Assembly (NCBI GenBank): GCA_900539695.1
Contig: UQDG01000016.1
Coordinates: 1-54,289 of the forward strand
Direction: 5' to 3'
Length of the DNA: 54,289 bases
Source of the DNA: an uncultured Oscillospiraceae bacterium
GTDB taxonomy: Bacteria; Bacillota; Clostridia; Oscillospirales; Ruminococcaceae
The position numbers were made by a program, and so were the translations under genes. Every line of letters starts with the position of its first letter. Within the stretch, counting starts at the first letter, position 1. The notes under the pieces were generated by a model, which saw nothing but the letters and a program-made list of their open reading frames with translations, was not told the DNA's origin and searched no databases. Below are positions 15,997 to 24,223 of this stretch, in pieces.

Positions 15997-16776
15997 ATGG
16001 CGGCACGGAAAGTGGAACTTTGCGGGATGGATACCTCACAGCTTCCGGTTTTGAGCGAAGCGGAAAAAAGCCGCCTGATCGAAGCGGCCCATAATGGCGA
16101 CCAGGACGCCCGGCAGCAGATGATCCAGGGGAACCTGCGTCTGGTTCTTAGTGTGGTGCAGAAATTTGCAAGCCGGGGCGAGAACCTGGATGATCTGTTT
16201 CAGGTGGGGTGCATCGGGCTTATCAAGGCCATCGACAACTTTGACCCCAGCCAGAAGGTACGGTTTTCCACCTACGGCGTGCCGATGATCTGCGGCGAGG
16301 TCAAGCGCTATCTGCGGGACAATAACGCCGTGCGGGTCAGTCGCTCCATCCGTGACCTGGCCTACCACTCGATGCAGGCGCGGGAAGAACTGCAGATGCG
16401 GGATGGCCGCGAACCCAAAATATCGGAAATCGCCGCCCAGGTCGGGGCCTCGCCGGAGAATGTTGCCATGGCGCTGGAATCCGCCGTGGCACCCACCAGC
16501 TTGTACGAGCCGGTCTTTTCCGACGGCGAGGACAGCTTTTCGGTCATGGACCAGCTGCGCGATAAAACCAGCGAGGAAAGCTGGATCAGCGATATGATGT
16601 TCCGTGATACGGTGCGGGCATTGTCCCCGCGGGAGCGTCGCATCATCGCACTGCGCTACCTGGGCGGCAAAACGCAAACCGAGGTAGCTAAGGAAATCGG
16701 CATCAGCCAGGCCCAGGTGAGCCGGTTGGAAAAAGGGGCGCTGTGCCAGATACGGGAGCAGATCTCCAACTGTTAA
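15997..16776 (+). CDS. sigG: RNA polymerase sigma factor sigma-G
   Basis: A 259-residue late forespore sigma factor. The N-terminus A-R-K-V-E-L-C-G-M-D-T-S-Q-L-P-V-L is diagnostic (it aligns with N-K-V-E-I-C-G-V-D-T-S-K-L-P-V-L of B. subtilis). Region 2 contains G-N-L-R-L-V-L-S-V-V-Q-K-F and D-D-L-F-Q-V-G-C-I-G-L; region 4 ends G-I-S-Q-A-Q-V-S-R-L-E-K. ATG at 15997 follows AGGAAGGGGA; the longer frame from 15895 is not needed. Unlike in Bacillus it does not directly follow sigE because an opposite-strand gene intervenes, so it needs its own promoter in 15868-15996. Confidence 0.96.
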   Translation: MAARKVELCGMDTSQLPVLSEAEKSRLIEAAHNGDQDARQQMIQGNLRLVLSVVQKFASRGENLDDLFQVGCIGLIKAIDNFDPSQKVRFSTYGVPMICGEVKRYLRDNNAVRVSRSIRDLAYHSMQAREELQMRDGREPKISEIAAQVGASPENVAMALESAVAPTSLYEPVFSDGEDSFSVMDQLRDKTSEESWISDMMFRDTVRALSPRERRIIALRYLGGKTQTEVAKEIGISQAQVSRLEKGALCQIREQISNC

Positions 16777-16787
16777 GTATAGCAAAA

Positions 16788-16826
16788 CGCCCGCGTTCCG
16801 GGTAAAAACAGAACGCGGGTGCTTTG
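16788..16826. terminator. Terminator between convergent sigG and ACT gene
   Basis: Stem CCCGCGTTC (16790-16798) with GAACGCGGG (16811-16819) and a 12-base loop. T-rich tails on both strands (GCTTTGTTGT and GCGTTTTG) suggest use in both directions. Confidence 0.75.
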
Positions 16827-16843
16827 TTGTGTTAGGCTATAAA

Positions 16844-17299
16844 TCAGACCTCGAAAGCCTTGTGCAGGGCTTCCAGGGCGGCATCCTCGTCCTGCTGGCG
16901 GATCAGCAGCGAGATGTCCAGGTCGCTGGTCGTGATCAGCACGATCTCGATGTTGGCACCGGCCAGGGCAGCCAGTGCGCGGGCAGCCACGCCGCAGCTG
17001 GTGACCATCTCCTCACCAAACAGGTTGATCTTGCTGTAGCCGCCGGAAACCAGCGGGGGATTGGCCTTGGCTGCTGCGGGCAGGGCTTTCATCACGGCGG
17101 CAAAGTTATCATAGCTGGTAGTAAAGCTGAAATCTACCGCCGTGCTGCGGGGCGCACTCTGGCAGATCATATCCACCACGATACCGGCCTTGGCAAACAC
17201 GTCCAGGTGTTCCGCCAAGCTTTGTGCGCTGTACTGCGCACCGGGGAAAGTCGTGAGCATGATATTCTGCTCACTGCTGATCTTGCTGACACCGTACAT
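16844..17299 (-). CDS. Stand-alone double ACT-domain protein (aspartokinase-like regulatory unit)
   Basis: A 151-residue protein without a catalytic domain. It resembles the C-terminal regulatory half of aspartokinase: a first ACT unit with V-S-K-I-S-S-E-Q-N-I-M-L and A-G-I-V-V-D-M-I-C-Q-S-A-P (about 4-45), and a second with S-K-I-N-L-F-G-E-E-M...G-V-A-A-R-A-L-A-A-L-A-G-A-N-I-E-I-V-L-I-T-T-S (about 88-130). ACT units of this kind bind lysine or threonine. The gene lies last in the lysine-riboswitch operon, 17 bases after capA, which fits a role in sensing aspartate-family amino acids; that role is inferred. Confidence 0.82.
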   Translation of the reverse strand: MYGVSKISSEQNIMLTTFPGAQYSAQSLAEHLDVFAKAGIVVDMICQSAPRSTAVDFSFTTSYDNFAAVMKALPAAAKANPPLVSGGYSKINLFGEEMVTSCGVAARALAALAGANIEIVLITTSDLDISLLIRQQDEDAALEALHKAFEV

Positions 17300-17316
17300 A
17301 AACCGTCATCCTTTCA

Positions 17317-18540
17317 TCAATCTAATGTAACAAATTGCTCGTCGATAGAGCCATACAATACGCTTTCGATGTATTCACGGGTGAGCGTGAAGTTTCCATG
17401 CGCCGCGCCCAATTCATCGGTATAGGCAGAGTAGGGATACTCGCGGATGTTTTTCCACCCGTCTTCGTACTGGCTTATCACGCAATGCAGTTTCGGGTCC
17501 TGCATCTCCACGGCGCTGCTGCCGTCCGACTGGGTGGTCTTCTGGAAGGTGATGTCCAATACCGCGCCGATCATATTGTCCGGGCTGGACTGTGCATTCA
17601 GGAAATTGCCCAGGCTGTAAGCCACAAAACTGGTATGACCTTCTGCGCCGGTCAGCCATTCGGCTGTCTGGGTCACATGGGGATGGGTACCGATGATAAG
17701 ATCCACGTCATGGTCAGCCAGCCATTGAGCCATCTGCCGCTGGGAGTCTTCCACATCATGGCTGCCCTCCACACCCCAATGACAGCTGACCACCAGCACA
17801 TCGCAATTGGGGCGCATGGCGGCAATCTGCTGTTCAATGATATCCAGGTCGCTCAAATACACAACGCCATAGGTCGCACTGCTGGGCGTCGGCAGGCCGT
17901 TGGTATGTTCGGTGTAGGAAAGGTAGCCGAAGGTGATGCCATTCACCGTCTGGTACACGTAGTCGTCATAGGTTTCCAGGTTGTAGAACCCCATCGAAAC
18001 CACGTCATCGGGCATCGCGGCCCAATGCTCGCGGGAGGCATCAATGCCCGCCGCGCCTTTATCGTAGCTGTGGTTGTTGGACAGGCTGAACACCCGGAAG
18101 CCAATGTCATACAGTGCATCTGTAATATCTCCCGGCGTTGAGAACATCGGGTAGCCGCTGGGATCAAAGGCATCATTGACCAGCGTTTCCTGGTTCAGCC
18201 AATTTACGTCAAACTGGGTGTAGAAGTCCCTCATATTTTCATACGCATAGGAAAAATCATAGTAGCCATCGGTACCGCGATTTTTCGCCTGCAAAAAGAT
18301 GCCGTCGTGGATCAGGTCGTCACCGGTGGCGGAAAACCGCACGGTCTCCACGGTTGGCATAGGCTCCGGGGTAGTTTCCGGTGCCGGGGTCGGCTCTACA
18401 TAGGCGGCGGCTGTCACCGATTCCGGCTGTTGTGCGGTCTTGCCGGTGCTGATCTCCTGCAGCAGCGCTCCTGTCAGTACGCTGCCAACGCCCAGGGCAA
18501 TCACCAGGCAAGCTGCAATTTCATTATTTCTCAAACGCAT
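17317..18540 (-). CDS. CapA/PgsA-family metallophosphatase-like membrane protein
   Basis: A 407-residue CapA-family protein (calcineurin-like fold). An N-terminal signal anchor (about residues 10-28) is followed by a Pro/Thr/Glu-rich linker, then the extracytoplasmic domain. Family motifs are G-D-D near 73, N-N-H-S near 156, S-C-H-W-G near 254, G-T-H-P-H-V near 285 and S-L-G-N-F near 313. Named after poly-gamma-glutamate capsule synthesis, but most Clostridia members have no proven role. Its start overlaps dapB by 10 bases, so it is translationally coupled to lysine/diaminopimelate synthesis, which suggests a link to the cell wall rather than to a capsule; no pgsB/pgsC genes are present. Confidence 0.88.
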   Translation of the reverse strand: MRLRNNEIAACLVIALGVGSVLTGALLQEISTGKTAQQPESVTAAAYVEPTPAPETTPEPMPTVETVRFSATGDDLIHDGIFLQAKNRGTDGYYDFSYAYENMRDFYTQFDVNWLNQETLVNDAFDPSGYPMFSTPGDITDALYDIGFRVFSLSNNHSYDKGAAGIDASREHWAAMPDDVVSMGFYNLETYDDYVYQTVNGITFGYLSYTEHTNGLPTPSSATYGVVYLSDLDIIEQQIAAMRPNCDVLVVSCHWGVEGSHDVEDSQRQMAQWLADHDVDLIIGTHPHVTQTAEWLTGAEGHTSFVAYSLGNFLNAQSSPDNMIGAVLDITFQKTTQSDGSSAVEMQDPKLHCVISQYEDGWKNIREYPYSAYTDELGAAHGNFTLTREYIESVLYGSIDEQFVTLD

Positions 18541-19298
18541 GGCAGCTTGCCCCGCAAAAGGTCGGCCATCGTGTAGTAGCCTGGCTCTCGGCCCGCCACG
18601 TAGAGGGCCGCCTGCACAGCGCCATCGGCAAACACGCCGCGGCTGCCTGCACTGTGGCTCAGGGTCAGCACTTCCTCGGGACCGCAGAACAGCACATCGT
18701 GCTCACCCACAATGCCGCCGCCACGCACCGAGCTGATACCCAACTCCTTCGCGCCGCGCTTCTGGCGCACCTGAGAACGGTCGTAGACATACTCATAGCT
18801 GTTGCCAGCCTCGGCGTTGATGGCATCGGCGATCATCAGGGCCGTGCCGCTGGGGGCATCCAGTTTATTGTGATGGTGCTTTTCGACGATCTCAATGTCA
18901 AACTCGCCGCTCAGCACGCGGGTAGCCTGGCGGGCCAGCTCGATCAGAACATTGACGCCCAGCGACATGTTGGCGCTGCGGAAGATGGGCGTTTTGGCGC
19001 TGGCATCCTCCAGCACGGTCTCGTCCTCGGCGGAAAGGCCGGTGGAGCAGATCACGCAGGGCACACCATGGACGGCACCATACTGTACCGCCGCCACCGC
19101 ACCGGCGGGGGAAGAAAAGTCGATGATGGCATCGACCTTGGGCAGGCCCTCAAACCCGGCATAAACGGGGATATCGCCGACCTTACCAGCCTCACGGTCC
19201 ACACCGGCCACCACGCGGCAATCCTGGCGGGCTGCAATTTTTTCGATCAGCGCATGGCCCATGCGGCCGTAGATTCCCTGTATCACAATATCCGTCAT
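18531..19298 (-). CDS. dapB: 4-hydroxy-tetrahydrodipicolinate reductase
   Basis: A 255-residue NAD(P)H-dependent enzyme of diaminopimelate/lysine synthesis. The Rossmann motif I-x-G-I-Y-G-R-M-G is at residues 6-13. The catalytic and substrate motif E-K-H-H-H-N-K-L-D-A-P-S-G-T-A is at about 140-154, including the His and Lys of the family. ATG follows GAAAGGAAAC. A terminator-like hairpin separates it from dapA, and capA starts within its last codons. Length is typical. Confidence 0.96.
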   Translation of the reverse strand: MTDIVIQGIYGRMGHALIEKIAARQDCRVVAGVDREAGKVGDIPVYAGFEGLPKVDAIIDFSSPAGAVAAVQYGAVHGVPCVICSTGLSAEDETVLEDASAKTPIFRSANMSLGVNVLIELARQATRVLSGEFDIEIVEKHHHNKLDAPSGTALMIADAINAEAGNSYEYVYDRSQVRQKRGAKELGISSVRGGGIVGEHDVLFCGPEEVLTLSHSAGSRGVFADGAVQAALYVAGREPGYYTMADLLRGKLPCV

Positions 19299-19313
19299 TT
19301 TCTGTTTCCTTTC

Positions 19314-19345
19314 AAAAAAGGCCCGCAGCAGGTTGCCACGGGCCG
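19314..19345 (-). terminator. Terminator-like hairpin between dapA and dapB
   Basis: On the minus strand GGCCCG (19339-19344) pairs with CGGGCC (19320-19325) and is followed by TTTTTT. It would reduce transcription of dapB-capA-ACT relative to asd-dapA. Confidence 0.65.
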
Positions 19346-19356
19346 GTCAGCATGAT

Positions 19357-20244
19357 TTACAGCAGGCCGAAATCCCGCATGGCGGTCTCCAGCTGATCCT
19401 GCACCGCAGCAGAAGGCTCGACCAAAGGCAGGCGGCAAGCACCGGCCTGCCAGCCCAGGCGGTTCATCGCCCACTTTGCGGGGATAGGGTTAACGTCGGC
19501 AAACAGGGCCTTGCACAAGGGCAGGGCTTTCAGTTGCATCTGCAGGCTTTCCTGCGTTTCACCGGCGAACCACTTGGCGCAGATGTCGTGAGTATACTGG
19601 GGTGCCACGTTGGACAGCACACTGATGACGCCCTTGCCGCCCAAAGCCAGCAGCGGGACGATCTGGTCGTCGTTGCCGGAGTAGATGTTCAGCTCCGTAC
19701 CGCAGGCGGCAGCGATCTCAGCTACCTGGCTGATGTTGCCGCTGGCCTCCTTGACGGCGTTAATGTTGGGCAGCTTGGCAAGCTGGGCCAGGCTGGCCGG
19801 TGTCAGGTTGCAGCCGGTACGGCTGGGCACATTGTACAGGATGCAGGGCAGATTCATAGCGTTGGCAATGGCCGTGTAATGGGCCACCAGGCCCGCCTGG
19901 CTGGTCTTGTTGTAGTACGGGGTGACCAGCAGCAGGGCATCGGCACCGTCGGCCTGGGCCTGCTGGGACAGCCAGATGGCATACTTAGTATCATTGGAAC
20001 CCGTGCCCGCAATCACCGGCACGCGGCCTGCGGCCTGCTTGACCGCATAGCGGATGCAGGCGGTATGCTCCTCATCGGACAGCGTCGGGGACTCGCCGGT
20101 GGTACCGCAGATGACGATGGCATCGGTGCCATGGGCGATCTGGTCATCAATGATGCGGCCCAGTTCTTCAAAGTTTACGCTGCCATCGGCGTTCATTGGG
20201 GTGATAATGGCAACCGCAGCGCCGGTAAAAACAGGCTTCTTCAT
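19357..20244 (-). CDS. dapA: 4-hydroxy-tetrahydrodipicolinate synthase
   Basis: A 295-residue aldolase that condenses pyruvate with aspartate semialdehyde. T-G-E-S-P-T-L (about 48-54), Y-N-V-P-S-R-T-G with the catalytic Tyr (about 136-143) and the Schiff-base Lys in V-K-E-A-S-G-N (about 164-170) are all present. ATG follows GAAGGAGC. It lies 57 bases after asd; that gap holds a short GCGCAGG hairpin (20270-20285) that may be an mRNA processing or weak termination element. Confidence 0.97.
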   Translation of the reverse strand: MKKPVFTGAAVAIITPMNADGSVNFEELGRIIDDQIAHGTDAIVICGTTGESPTLSDEEHTACIRYAVKQAAGRVPVIAGTGSNDTKYAIWLSQQAQADGADALLLVTPYYNKTSQAGLVAHYTAIANAMNLPCILYNVPSRTGCNLTPASLAQLAKLPNINAVKEASGNISQVAEIAAACGTELNIYSGNDDQIVPLLALGGKGVISVLSNVAPQYTHDICAKWFAGETQESLQMQLKALPLCKALFADVNPIPAKWAMNRLGWQAGACRLPLVEPSAAVQDQLETAMRDFGLL

Positions 20245-20301
20245 AGGGAATGCTCCTTCTTTTAAAGTAGCGCAGGTTCCTGCGCCGGGCAGGGCAGCGG
20301 A

Positions 20302-21378
20302 TCAGTCAAAATAGCCCTTGGCAGCCAGCAGTTCCGCCAGCAGCACAGCACCGCCAGCAGCGCCGCGCAGGGTGTTGTGGGACAGGCAGACGAACTTGTA
20401 ATCGTACTGGTTATCCTCGCGCAGGCGGCCGATGCTGACAGCCATGCCGTTTTCCAGCATGCGATCCAGCTTGGGCTGCGGGCGGTCGTTTTCCTCAAAA
20501 TAATGCAGGAACTGCTTCGGGGCACTGGGCAGATTCAGGTCCTGTGCAGGGCCATGGAATTCCTTCCAGGCTTTCAGGATCTCATCCTTGCTGGGCTTGT
20601 TGGCAAAGCGCACGAACACGGCACCCATGTGGCCATCAGAAACCGGCACGCGCAGGCACTGGGCGGTAAAGCGCGGAACATCGGCGGAGACGATCTTGTC
20701 ACCCTCGATGTGGCCCCACAGCTTCAGGGGTTCCTGCTCGCTCTTTTCTTCCTCACCGCCGATGTAGGGGATGACGTTATCCAGAATGTCGGGGAAGGTT
20801 TCAAAGGTCTTGCCAGCACCGGAGATAGCCTGGTAGGTGCAGACCAGCACGTCAGTGATACCGTAGCCGCGCAGGGGATGCAGGGCGGGCACATAGCTCT
20901 GCAGGCTGCAGTTGGACTTGACGGCTACGAAGCCGCGCTTGGTACCCAGACGCTTGCGCTGGGCAGGGATGATGTCGATATGATCCGCATTGATCTCGGG
21001 CACGACCATGGGCACATCCGGGGTAAAACGATGCGCGCTGTTGTTGGAAACGACCGGGCACTCGGCTTTGGCGTAAGCTTCTTCCAGGGCCTTGATCTCC
21101 TCTTTCTTCATGTTGACAGCGCAGAACACGAAATCAACTTTGGAGGCAACTTCCTCCACATTGGCTGCATCCAGCACGATGAGCTTCTTCGCACATTCCG
21201 GCATCGGCATCTTCATCAGCCAGCGGTCACCGATTGCATCCTCATACGTTTTGCCGGCGCTGCGCGCACTCGCAGCCACGGCGGCCAGGTGGAACCAGGG
21301 GTGGTTTTCCAGCAACGTGATAAAACGCTGGCCGACCATGCCAGTTGCACCGATGACACCTACATTGTACTGTTTCAT
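20302..21378 (-). CDS. asd: Aspartate-semialdehyde dehydrogenase
   Basis: A 358-residue enzyme that makes aspartate semialdehyde. The N-terminal G-V-I-G-A-T-G-M-V-G-Q-R is the NADP site, and K-S-N-C-S-L-Q-S contains the catalytic Cys (about residue 151). The sequence is of the longer type shared with archaea and fungi (S-N-N-S-A-H-R, long insert before the C-terminal domain) rather than the E. coli type. ATG at 21378 gives the canonical N-terminus M-K-Q-Y-N-V-G; an upstream TTG frame is not needed. First gene behind the lysine riboswitch and its terminator. Confidence 0.95.
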   Translation of the reverse strand: MKQYNVGVIGATGMVGQRFITLLENHPWFHLAAVAASARSAGKTYEDAIGDRWLMKMPMPECAKKLIVLDAANVEEVASKVDFVFCAVNMKKEEIKALEEAYAKAECPVVSNNSAHRFTPDVPMVVPEINADHIDIIPAQRKRLGTKRGFVAVKSNCSLQSYVPALHPLRGYGITDVLVCTYQAISGAGKTFETFPDILDNVIPYIGGEEEKSEQEPLKLWGHIEGDKIVSADVPRFTAQCLRVPVSDGHMGAVFVRFANKPSKDEILKAWKEFHGPAQDLNLPSAPKQFLHYFEENDRPQPKLDRMLENGMAVSIGRLREDNQYDYKFVCLSHNTLRGAAGGAVLLAELLAAKGYFD

Positions 21379-21462
21379 CTTTCCTAACCCTTCCTTTCGC
21401 AATACCTTTCCCGATTTCTATGCAGCAGCGGCATAAATTGTTCCGATTTTGCACAGATAATA

Positions 21463-21487
21463 AAAAAACCGGCTTGAAAACCGGCAC
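21463..21487 (-). terminator. Expression-platform terminator of the lysine riboswitch
   Basis: On the minus strand a short GC stem (GCCGGTT against AGCCGGT) is followed by seven T, about 85 bases ahead of asd. A second hairpin (ATGCAATAT/ATATTGCAT, 21491-21514) lies between aptamer and terminator and could serve in the switch. Confidence 0.75.
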
Positions 21488-21518
21488 AAAATGCAATATA
21501 ATATCATATTGCATATAC

Positions 21519-21686
21519 ACACAGCGCAACACACCTTTCAGGGTGTGACAGTCCCGCACCTGTTTGGTTACGAGCCCAGGTCAATGCGTGCCGCGCATCG
21601 CCTTCGGCGAAGTACCCTTTCACCCAGTTTATGCCCCTGGCAGGGGACTTCAAACCGGGTTACTGATGCACTTCGCGCCTCTGTGC
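21519..21686 (-). ncRNA. Lysine riboswitch (L box)
   Basis: The minus strand carries the L-box core elements in order: AGAGGCGCG (21674-21682), GGGTGAAAGGGTACTTCGCC running to GAAGGC (21600-21625), then CTGGGC and GGACTGTCAC. The closing stem P1 pairs GCACAG (21681-21686) with CTGTGT (21519-21524). It sits between a consensus promoter and the terminator ahead of asd, so lysine binding should stop transcription of asd-dapA-dapB-capA-ACT. Confidence 0.93.
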
Positions 21687-21693
21687 TGGCTTT

Positions 21694-21722
21694 ATTATAG
21701 TATCCCTATCCCTGATTGTCAA
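21694..21722 (-). promoter_or_regulatory. Perfect sigma-A promoter of the lysine operon
   Basis: TTGACA (21717-21722), 17 bases, TATAAT (21694-21699) on the minus strand: an exact consensus. Transcription would start near 21687, right at the 5' end of the riboswitch. Confidence 0.92.
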
Positions 21723-21740
21723 CGAAAAAAGGAAGAAACC

Positions 21741-22769
21741 ATGCTGAAAAAAGATTTTTGGTACGACTTACCTAAAGAACTGATTGCGCAGGAGCCTGCC
21801 GCCCCCCGCGACGCGGCCCGCCTGATGGTGCTGGACCGCCAGAATGACAGCATCGTCCACTCGGTCTTTCATGATCTGCCCCAGTTTCTGGAAAAAGGCG
21901 ATCTGCTGGTCGTCAACAACTCCAAGGTGCTGCCCGCCCGTCTGATGGGCACCAAGGTTCCTACCGGTGCTGTATGCGAACTACTGCTGCTGCGCCAGGT
22001 GAAAGGGGACACCTGGGAGTGCCTGGCCCGCCCCGGCAAGCGGATGCAGGCAGGCACTAAGGTGGAGTTCGGCGACGGCAGCCTGACGGCTGTGGTGGAT
22101 GAGACTTTGCCAGACGGCAACAAATATGTCACCTTTACCTATGATACCGAAACGCTGTATGAGAAGCTGGACGAGTTCGGCAAGATGCCGCTGCCGCCCT
22201 ACATTACCAAACAGCTGGAGGACCAGAGCCAATACCAGACCGTTTACGCCAAGGAGCTGGGCAGCGCCGCTGCCCCCACGGCCGGCCTGCACTTCACCCC
22301 GCAGCTGATGGACACCATCCGTGCGATGGGCGTTAACATTGCCGAGGTTACGTTGCATGTCGGCCTGGGCACCTTCCGCCCGGTCAACGAGGAATCCATC
22401 GAGGATCACCAGATGCACAGCGAGTGGTACTCTGTCAGCGAGGAGACCTCCCAGCTCATCAACGACACCCGCGCCGCTGGCCACCGCGTTATCGCCGTGG
22501 GCACCACCAGCTGCCGCACGCTGGAATCCGTCTGGGCCAAGTACGGCAAGATCGTACCTTGCAGCGGCAACACCAGCATCTTCATCTATCCTGGCATCGA
22601 GCTGAAAGCCATCGACGGTCTCATCACCAATTTCCACCTCCCGGAAAGCACCCTGATCATGCTGATCTCCGCGTTCTACGGTTATGACAAGACCATGGCC
22701 GCCTATAAGGTCGCTGTAGAGGAAAAGTATCGCTTCTTCAGCTTTGGTGATGCGATGTTTATTAAGTAA
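21741..22769 (+). CDS. queA: tRNA preQ1(34) S-adenosylmethionine ribosyltransferase-isomerase
   Basis: A 342-residue enzyme of queuosine synthesis that transfers and rearranges the ribosyl part of SAM onto preQ1 in tRNA. Visible marks are D-F-W-Y-D-L-P at the N-terminus, P-A-R-L-M-G-T-K, A-A-P-T-A-G-L-H-F-T and T-L-H-V-G-L-G-T-F (about 173-200), G-T-T-S-C-R-T-L-E-S, and T-N-F-H-L-P-E-S-T-L near the C-terminus. ATG follows AAAGGAAGAAACC. It is divergent from the lysine operon with only about 50 bases between the latter's transcription start and its own ATG. Its usual partner tgt is 1.6 kb downstream, beyond an AT-rich insertion. Confidence 0.96.
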   Translation: MLKKDFWYDLPKELIAQEPAAPRDAARLMVLDRQNDSIVHSVFHDLPQFLEKGDLLVVNNSKVLPARLMGTKVPTGAVCELLLLRQVKGDTWECLARPGKRMQAGTKVEFGDGSLTAVVDETLPDGNKYVTFTYDTETLYEKLDEFGKMPLPPYITKQLEDQSQYQTVYAKELGSAAAPTAGLHFTPQLMDTIRAMGVNIAEVTLHVGLGTFRPVNEESIEDHQMHSEWYSVSEETSQLINDTRAAGHRVIAVGTTSCRTLESVWAKYGKIVPCSGNTSIFIYPGIELKAIDGLITNFHLPESTLIMLISAFYGYDKTMAAYKVAVEEKYRFFSFGDAMFIK

Positions 22770-22778
22770 GGATATTGT

Positions 22779-23051
22779 ATGCTTACTAATATGACTATCT
22801 TAGATATTGCAAAAGTAATAGTTGAAAGTGTAAAGCCATTTAGAATTACAAGAATCGTCGATACTGGTGAGTGCTATGTTGTTTGCGTTTGTGATTCTAA
22901 TGATGATCCTCCGCTCATTCCACCGTATTCTTTCACGTATAACATGGAAAAAGGCTACTACGACGTTGATAATCCTGAAAAGAGAAAGAAATTTTTCGAT
23001 GGAAAATTGATTTATTTAGATGACTCTATTTGGTGGAACAAGAAAAAGTAA
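22779..23051 (+). CDS. AT-rich hypothetical protein (90 aa)
   Basis: A 90-residue protein of unknown function. It is soluble, with an N-terminal helix, a central strand-rich part containing a D-D-P-P-L-I-P-P-Y loop and a basic C-terminus (W-W-N-K-K-K). Codon use is AT-rich (AAA, ATT, GAT) and sharply unlike queA and tgt, so it is likely acquired. It starts nine bases after queA with little ribosome-site signal (AAGGATATTGT). No known domain is recognised. It may be an immunity or antitoxin-like cargo gene, but nothing in the sequence proves that. Confidence 0.6.
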   Translation: MLTNMTILDIAKVIVESVKPFRITRIVDTGECYVVCVCDSNDDPPLIPPYSFTYNMEKGYYDVDNPEKRKKFFDGKLIYLDDSIWWNKKK

Positions 23052-23189
23052 ATTGCCGTTAAAACAACCTGATTCGCAGGTGAAATTTACATCAAAGCTC
23101 GCAATAAAAATTGCAACGCCGAAAGGAATTTGTGTTCAATTCAAGATTTTTGGACCTTCTAACATCTGTTTCAGGTCAGGGTGGCTTTT

Positions 23190-24140
23190 CTATTTTGTTT
23201 TCACGAAAGATGCCGCCCTCGAAAGCATAAGCGCAAGATCGGAAAGCTGTTGTACTGCATCAAAGCACGCTTTCACATCTTCTTGGCTTGCATCCTCAAA
23301 CGGTTTATGCTGGTCAAGCACAGGCACGGAAATCCTCAACGCCGCCTTGCCCGTCTTTTGAGCCTTCACGTTTGGCATACCATGCACGTTAAGCCACTGT
23401 GCGATATAATCCATCGTCACGATGTTTTTTGCCCCATTAGGAAATGTCAGGTCTACCACTCCGTCCGAAACTTTGTGGAAGATATAAGCGTTTCCAAACT
23501 CAGTTGCATAGTGCGGCCACCATGCGTTTGAGCCTTTCTTGTTACGAATGTCTAGCTTGTAATTGTGCGCTTCCATGTATTCTCTGTATTTTTCAAAGAA
23601 AGCAATTGCCGCTGGGTTAGGTTCCACTGTCCCACCAAGACCTTTAGAAAGTGCCTGTTTAAGTTGTTCGCATCTGATTTTACTCAATGTATCTGTTTTG
23701 ACAGAAAAGTAATTTATGCAATCTTCGTATGTAATGAAGTATGCGTATTTCTTCGCTTCTGAATTTGCATCGTAATATGCTTCCGGGCAAATAATAAACA
23801 CGGCGTAATCGTCATATTTTCCCTTGCTTTTCGCCTTATCTGCACGCTGGTTGTAACGTGCGCATTGTCTCGGCATCGCTGGCGCATTGATTTTATCCTC
23901 AATCAAGAGCGCGTGTTTCTTGCCGTCAATCGAAAGTATCGCGGTGATGTCGGATTCTCCGTACTCCGGGTCGGTCTCGGAGAGAGCGACGTTCAGCACC
24001 TCGACCGAGTTGCACGCGATTCCCGCTTTGTTCAAAAACAGCCAAACAAAACCATCATCCGTCAACAGGCTTTCCATGAACATCAAGTCCATGTCTCGTT
24101 CCTGAACATTCCCGAAACTGCAAATTCCATCCTTACTCAT
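23190..24140 (-). CDS. PD-(D/E)XK nuclease-superfamily protein
   Basis: A 316-residue protein. The stretch G-E-S-D-I-T-A-I-L followed after 12 residues by L-L-I-E-D-K-I-N-A and Q-C-A-R-Y (about residues 62-95) fits the D...E-x-K core of the PD-(D/E)XK nuclease superfamily, with the Q-x3-Y motif of helix alpha. The C-terminal half is a separate alpha/beta domain without a name I can assign. ATG at 24140 is ten bases after AAAGGA; a GTG nine bases upstream would be too close to that site. Base composition is lower in G+C than the flanks. Such lone nuclease-like genes are often phage-defence or mobile-element cargo; this is inference. A promoter lies just upstream. Confidence 0.75.
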   Translation of the reverse strand: MSKDGICSFGNVQERDMDLMFMESLLTDDGFVWLFLNKAGIACNSVEVLNVALSETDPEYGESDITAILSIDGKKHALLIEDKINAPAMPRQCARYNQRADKAKSKGKYDDYAVFIICPEAYYDANSEAKKYAYFITYEDCINYFSVKTDTLSKIRCEQLKQALSKGLGGTVEPNPAAIAFFEKYREYMEAHNYKLDIRNKKGSNAWWPHYATEFGNAYIFHKVSDGVVDLTFPNGAKNIVTMDYIAQWLNVHGMPNVKAQKTGKAALRISVPVLDQHKPFEDASQEDVKACFDAVQQLSDLALMLSRAASFVKTK

Positions 24141-24194
24141 TTTGTCCACGTCCTTTTACATAGATTTTAGTTGCCGAAAAAAGAATATAACCTA

Positions 24195-24223
24195 ATAGTA
24201 TCATAGCCAATTGACCATTTCAA
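24195..24223 (-). promoter_or_regulatory. Promoter of the PD-(D/E)XK gene
   Basis: TTGAAA (24218-24223), 17 bases, extended -10 TGATACTAT ending at 24195 on the minus strand, about 55 bases ahead of the gene. Confidence 0.6.

Noticed and set aside
23020..23361. 113-codon plus-strand frame overlapping the end of the PD-(D/E)XK gene
   Set aside because: Mostly antisense to the nuclease-like gene, no ribosome site, no family features.
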